This document shows, one piece after another, positions 4,609-7,199 of a stretch of 7,199 bases of DNA. The DNA is from Defluviitaleaceae bacterium (GTDB lineage Bacteria > Bacillota > Clostridia > Lachnospirales > WQUN01). Every line of letters begins with the position of its first letter. Position 1 is the stretch's first letter. Location of the stretch: the NCBI GenBank assembly GCA_009783395.1, contig WRHA01000322.1, positions 1 through 7,199 of the forward strand, written 5' to 3'. The position numbers were made by a program, and so were the translations under genes. Under the pieces are notes generated by a model. The model was not told where the DNA came from, did not search any database, and worked only from the letters and a program-made list of their open reading frames with translations.

Positions 4609-6744
4609 TTAATTCGGCAACAGAAACACGATGACAACCTTTTGTTGAGAGGCTATCCATGCAATATCTGAGCCGAGAAATTCCGCCGCATAACGAACCG
4701 GAATAAATGTCCTGCCGTCCCAAATGTTCGGCGCAACATCCATCATTAAGCTTTGATTATTTACAAGCGCGTCAACTCGCTCGATCCACATGCTTGCATC
4801 GTTTGTCTGCTCATTAAGCCCCAAGGCGGTCAAATCAATGCGCCTGTCTGCGGCGTCCCAATTTATATCTGCACCGATTCCATCCGACATTGCGCGAACG
4901 GGCAACATGGTGCGCCCGGTGTCGATAAAGGGTGCGGCGTCATTTTGTACGGTGCGCGGACTGTCGGCTGCGCCGTCTTCTATCTGCATATCCATGCTTC
5001 CGATTTGTAAAACTACCGATCCGCGAGTTCGATGCGGCGGCACAAGAATATCAACAGGTATTCCGGCGCGAACCCAATTAAAGTTGTCGGTCAACACCTC
5101 GGGAATAATAATCGGATCGCCGTTTTCGTTGATCTCCAGCCGTGCCTCTTCAAGCACCGCCTCAACACGGTAGTAAATCGGCATACCCGGTTCAAACCCC
5201 GAAATATTTGTTGCATTGGCATCAAAGATGAACCGCATGTCGCGACCTATGGGGAAATCCGTAACGGAAACGCCCTCTCCACTCGGCGAGATCGAGCGAA
5301 ATATGCGATACCCATACGAAGGTTTCCCGCAAGAATCCCACATCAAGAAACCACCGATAGACGTCATCTCAACATAATTAAGTGTCGGACAGCCCTGACA
5401 TCCGTTCGTCGGAGGTGTTTGCGGCCTGACGTTTAGTGAGTTGCTATCGTAGGACTGTAACCAAATTGCGTCGGAAGGTGTGGTGGAATGCCAATACCAC
5501 CGCGCTCTTGTGTAAAAATATCCATCATCGGAAATATCACGCGGATAGATTTCTGTTAAATAAAAGTACGGCGCGTGCAAAAAAACACGCCCATCCACTC
5601 TTGCGTGTAAATTAATATAAAAATCTTCCACGATAGGACCGAGAGCTGCAACATAGTCTTGATAATTAGCGATTCTCACTGCCGGCGTCCCTGCTATTTC
5701 GGTATGCTCGATTTGGGGCGCAGGCAATCTCCTCGCCTCAACATTAATCGCATTGCTGAATGGAGACAAACTTCCATCCACCATCGCCGCCACCTGTATA
5801 CTATAGTTTCCCGGCGATAAATTTGCTCCAAACCAATCAAGGCGCATAGTTGGTCCGCGATGCTGACCTATGAATGAATTATCAGCAAACACATGAAACT
5901 CGGTTCCATAAGGAAAATCACCGACATTCCAAACATCGAGATTCGCACCCATGCCCGTCGAACGCACCCCTATTTGTGGTGTTGATTCCCGATCAGGTTC
6001 GGGCGGGGTCGGTGTCGATGTCGTAAAGCTGAAGGGATCTGAATACCCCCTTAAGCCGTATGTGTTAACAGCAAATGCACGAAATTCATAGCGGGTGTTG
6101 GGTAACAATCCGGTTAAATTATGGGATATCTCGCGGTCGTTTTCATCCCTTGGCGTTCTTGTGCCAACCGGATTCCATCGGGCAGTATTTACCTGCCTGT
6201 ATTCAAAACCAACTTGATTAACGAAGGTTGCCCAGTTGCGGTAAACGTATCCATGTAGTGTGACAGAGTTCGGCGTAATATTAGTAGCGTTAGGGAATTT
6301 GACAGTAGGTCTGGAACGTACCCTGTGTCTGCTGGTTTGCGAAAAATCCCATCCTCTGTTTTGTACCCCTACCCAAATCTGGTACTCATAGCCGGTCCAA
6401 CAACATATATAATGTAGCGGAATATTATAATAGGGCGTGTTCCCTACATTGCGACGATACCAAATTAAACCAAATCCACGGTCGCCGCCGGACAGTCTGC
6501 CGGGTCGCCTTGCCGCCTCACAATTCAAACAGCGCAACGACATCTCAAAATTTTCGCCGGGGACGCCTCCTGTCCATGTAATTCGCCAGTGGTAACCGTC
6601 TGCATTCTGTTGCGCCGAGACGGATATATTACTCGCCGCATACACGGATACGTTGCCAATAGGTGCAGACGAAAAAATTAAAACCAGTCCTAACAACAAC
6701 ACAGCAGCGGCTCGAGCAAATGTGGAAGTCCTACTTGTTTTCAT
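4609..6744 (-). CDS. Secreted FN3-repeat protein with C-terminal stalk domain
   Basis: The start is ATG at 6744, with AAAGGAG 5 bases upstream. An in-frame ATG at 6786 would add 14 residues, but it sits in a hairpin loop without a ribosome site and would bury the signal peptide. The 711-residue product begins MKTSRTSTFARAAAVLLLGL with cleavage near VYAA (36-37). Residues about 40-145 form a first sandwich-like module with CLNC (72-75) and CC (114-115). Residues about 150-244 are a clear FN3 domain (SVTLHGYV, VGFEYRQV, LTGLLPNTRYEFRAFAVN). Residues about 254-336 form another FN3-like module ending SNAINV. Residues about 340-446 are unrecognised and aromatic-rich. The YGYRIFR module follows (about 459-568), then the stalk domain (about 576-711). 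It has no catalytic motif, LPxTG or C-terminal membrane helix. An extracellular adhesive or structural role is inferred. It is probably co-transcribed with its neighbours. Confidence 0.88.
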   Translation of the reverse strand: MKTSRTSTFARAAAVLLLGLVLIFSSAPIGNVSVYAASNISVSAQQNADGYHWRITWTGGVPGENFEMSLRCLNCEAARRPGRLSGGDRGFGLIWYRRNVGNTPYYNIPLHYICCWTGYEYQIWVGVQNRGWDFSQTSRHRVRSRPTVKFPNATNITPNSVTLHGYVYRNWATFVNQVGFEYRQVNTARWNPVGTRTPRDENDREISHNLTGLLPNTRYEFRAFAVNTYGLRGYSDPFSFTTSTPTPPEPDRESTPQIGVRSTGMGANLDVWNVGDFPYGTEFHVFADNSFIGQHRGPTMRLDWFGANLSPGNYSIQVAAMVDGSLSPFSNAINVEARRLPAPQIEHTEIAGTPAVRIANYQDYVAALGPIVEDFYINLHARVDGRVFLHAPYFYLTEIYPRDISDDGYFYTRARWYWHSTTPSDAIWLQSYDSNSLNVRPQTPPTNGCQGCPTLNYVEMTSIGGFLMWDSCGKPSYGYRIFRSISPSGEGVSVTDFPIGRDMRFIFDANATNISGFEPGMPIYYRVEAVLEEARLEINENGDPIIIPEVLTDNFNWVRAGIPVDILVPPHRTRGSVVLQIGSMDMQIEDGAADSPRTVQNDAAPFIDTGRTMLPVRAMSDGIGADINWDAADRRIDLTALGLNEQTNDASMWIERVDALVNNQSLMMDVAPNIWDGRTFIPVRYAAEFLGSDIAWIASQQKVVIVFLLPN
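4612..4961 (-). repeat. Stalk-domain DNA repeat, copy 1
   Basis: This C-terminal coding stretch is a close copy of 6848-7198. The two share a 39-base identical run (4814-4852 here, 7053-7091 in the other copy) and several other identical runs of about 20 bases. At protein level I count 98 identities in 116 aligned residues. The stalk domain of the CAP gene is clearly more divergent and is not part of this near-identical pair. Confidence 0.85.
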
Positions 6745-6766
6745 AATGTCTCCTTTCAAGACGTCA

Positions 6767-6808
6767 CAAGCCGACCGAGCGTACATGTAAGCACGCTCGA
6801 TTGGCTTG
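6767..6808 (-). other. Long hairpin in the leader between two stalk-protein genes
   Basis: Sixteen-base arms (6767-6782 and 6793-6808; CAAGCC...CGAGCGT against its complement) pair with one A/C mismatch and one G/U wobble around a 10-base loop. On the minus strand the hairpin lies between the upstream gene's stop (6845) and the ribosome site of the next gene (about 6750-6756). No T-run follows. It may be an mRNA processing or stabilising element, or an attenuator that sets relative expression in the operon. I saw no convincing promoter in this 100-base gap, which also carries nine consecutive G after the upstream stop. Confidence 0.6.
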
Positions 6809-6844
6809 GATACGAGGGGTTATTTTCGGACGCACACCCCCCCC

Positions 6845-7199
6845 CTATGCCGTTGGCAACAAAAACACAATAACCACCTTATTTTGCGAGGCTATCCACG
6901 CAATTTCAGAGCCAAGGAACTCCGCCGCATAACGCACAGGAATAAATGTCCTGCCGCCCGAAATGATCGGCGCAACATCCATCATTAAATTTTGATTGTT
7001 TACAAGCGCGTCAACTCGCCCGATCCACATACTTGCGTTGTTTGTCTGCCCGTTAAGCCCCAAGGCGGTCAAATCAATGCGCCTGTCTGCGTCGTCCCAA
7101 TCTATTTCCGCGCCGATCCCATCCAACATTGCGCGAACGGGCAACATTGTGCGCCCGGTATCAATAAACGGCGGCGCGTCTATACCCACGCTGCGCGGA
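6845..7199 (-). CDS. Stalk-domain protein, C-terminal fragment cut by window edge
   Basis: Only the last 117 residues are visible. They are a copper-amine-oxidase N-terminal-like stalk domain with the two hallmark strands GRTMLPVRAM and GRTFIPVRYAAEFLG, ending FLLPTA and TAG at 6845. A GTG at 7189 could be read as a start, but alignment with the downstream paralogue continues past it (PRSVGIDAPPF against PRTVQNDAAPF) and the frame is open to the edge. The gene therefore clearly extends beyond the window, and its N-terminal domains are unknown. By analogy it is an exported protein. It lies 100 bases upstream of the next stalk gene in the same direction, so co-transcription is likely. It is not an amine oxidase on this evidence: the domain occurs in many secreted Bacillota proteins without that enzyme. 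Confidence 0.88.
   Translation of the reverse strand, partial: PRSVGIDAPPFIDTGRTMLPVRAMLDGIGAEIDWDDADRRIDLTALGLNGQTNNASMWIGRVDALVNNQNLMMDVAPIISGGRTFIPVRYAAEFLGSEIAWIASQNKVVIVFLLPTA
6848..7198 (-). repeat. Stalk-domain DNA repeat, copy 2
   Basis: Partner of 4612-4961, in direct orientation and about 2.2 kb apart. It includes the 39-base identical run at 7053-7091. Long direct repeats of this kind are substrates for recombination that would delete or duplicate the intervening gene, or homogenise the two stalk domains by gene conversion. Confidence 0.85.

Noticed and set aside
4122..4634. 170-codon plus-strand open frame opposite the CAP gene, and similar ones at 5032-5436 and 4790-5173
   Set aside because: They are antisense to clearly coding, domain-bearing genes, are rich in Arg/Cys/His as expected for shadows, and show no recognisable motifs.
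2448..6744. Identical length (711 residues) of the two complete stalk proteins as evidence of whole-gene duplication
   Set aside because: Their N-terminal architectures differ (CAP against FN3 modules), so the equal length is most likely coincidence; only the C-terminal parts are homologous.
6745..6786. N-terminal extension of the FN3/stalk protein starting at the ATG at 6786
   Set aside because: That ATG lies in the loop of a hairpin without a ribosome site, and the extension would precede a complete signal peptide whose own ATG has AAAGGAG in front.
7187..7189. GTG as start of a short 114-residue stalk protein
   Set aside because: Homology to the downstream paralogue continues upstream of it to the window edge, so this is an internal valine.
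2448..7199. Naming the stalk proteins copper amine oxidases
   Set aside because: Only the non-catalytic N-terminal-like domain is present; no topaquinone motif or copper-binding catalytic domain is seen.
1..7199. CRISPR array, tRNA, rRNA, transposase or integrase
   Set aside because: No regularly spaced short repeats, no cloverleaf-like sequence and no recombinase motifs were found on either strand.

Overview
The window looks like chromosomal DNA of a Gram-positive Bacillota, most likely a Clostridia-class anaerobe. The evidence is purine-rich Shine-Dalgarno sites (GGAGG, AAAGGAG, GAGG), long secreted multidomain proteins with classical signal peptides, CAP/YkwD and copper-amine-oxidase 'stalk' domains of the kind common in that phylum, and a DinJ/RelB-RelE toxin-antitoxin pair. 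Base composition is mixed (about half GC by eye), with a visibly AT-richer stretch around the toxin-antitoxin genes. I cannot name a species.

Layout. Positions 1-1041 (+) carry the C-terminal part of a phospholipase-D-type cardiolipin synthase whose start lies outside the window. Everything else reads on the minus strand. In transcription order, right to left, these are: the tail of a secreted protein with a stalk domain (6845-7199, cut by the window edge); a secreted fibronectin-III-like protein ending in a stalk domain (4609-6744); a secreted CAP-domain protein ending in a stalk domain (2448-4583); a terminator-like hairpin (2394-2419); an 86-residue uncharacterised protein (2034-2294); a gap with weak signs of decayed coding sequence (1687-2033); and an antitoxin-toxin pair (1366-1686 and 1034-1369). 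The toxin gene ends tail-to-tail with, and overlapping, the cardiolipin synthase gene.

How it fits together. The three right-hand genes form a tandem family. Each ends in a stalk domain of about 130 residues (fully visible in two, cut by the edge in the third), and the last two domains are close copies at DNA level. In the two complete genes a further module of about 100 residues (YGYR-I/V-FR) precedes the stalk domain. The N-terminal parts differ: FN3-like modules in one, a CAP domain in the other. This looks like a duplicated series of exported proteins with a constant C-terminus and exchangeable N-terminal parts, probably transcribed together. The toxin-antitoxin pair has its own promoter and a TTG start, and appears to be an independent insertion between the surface-protein genes and the membrane-lipid gene. 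No RNA genes, CRISPR arrays, transposases or integrases were found.
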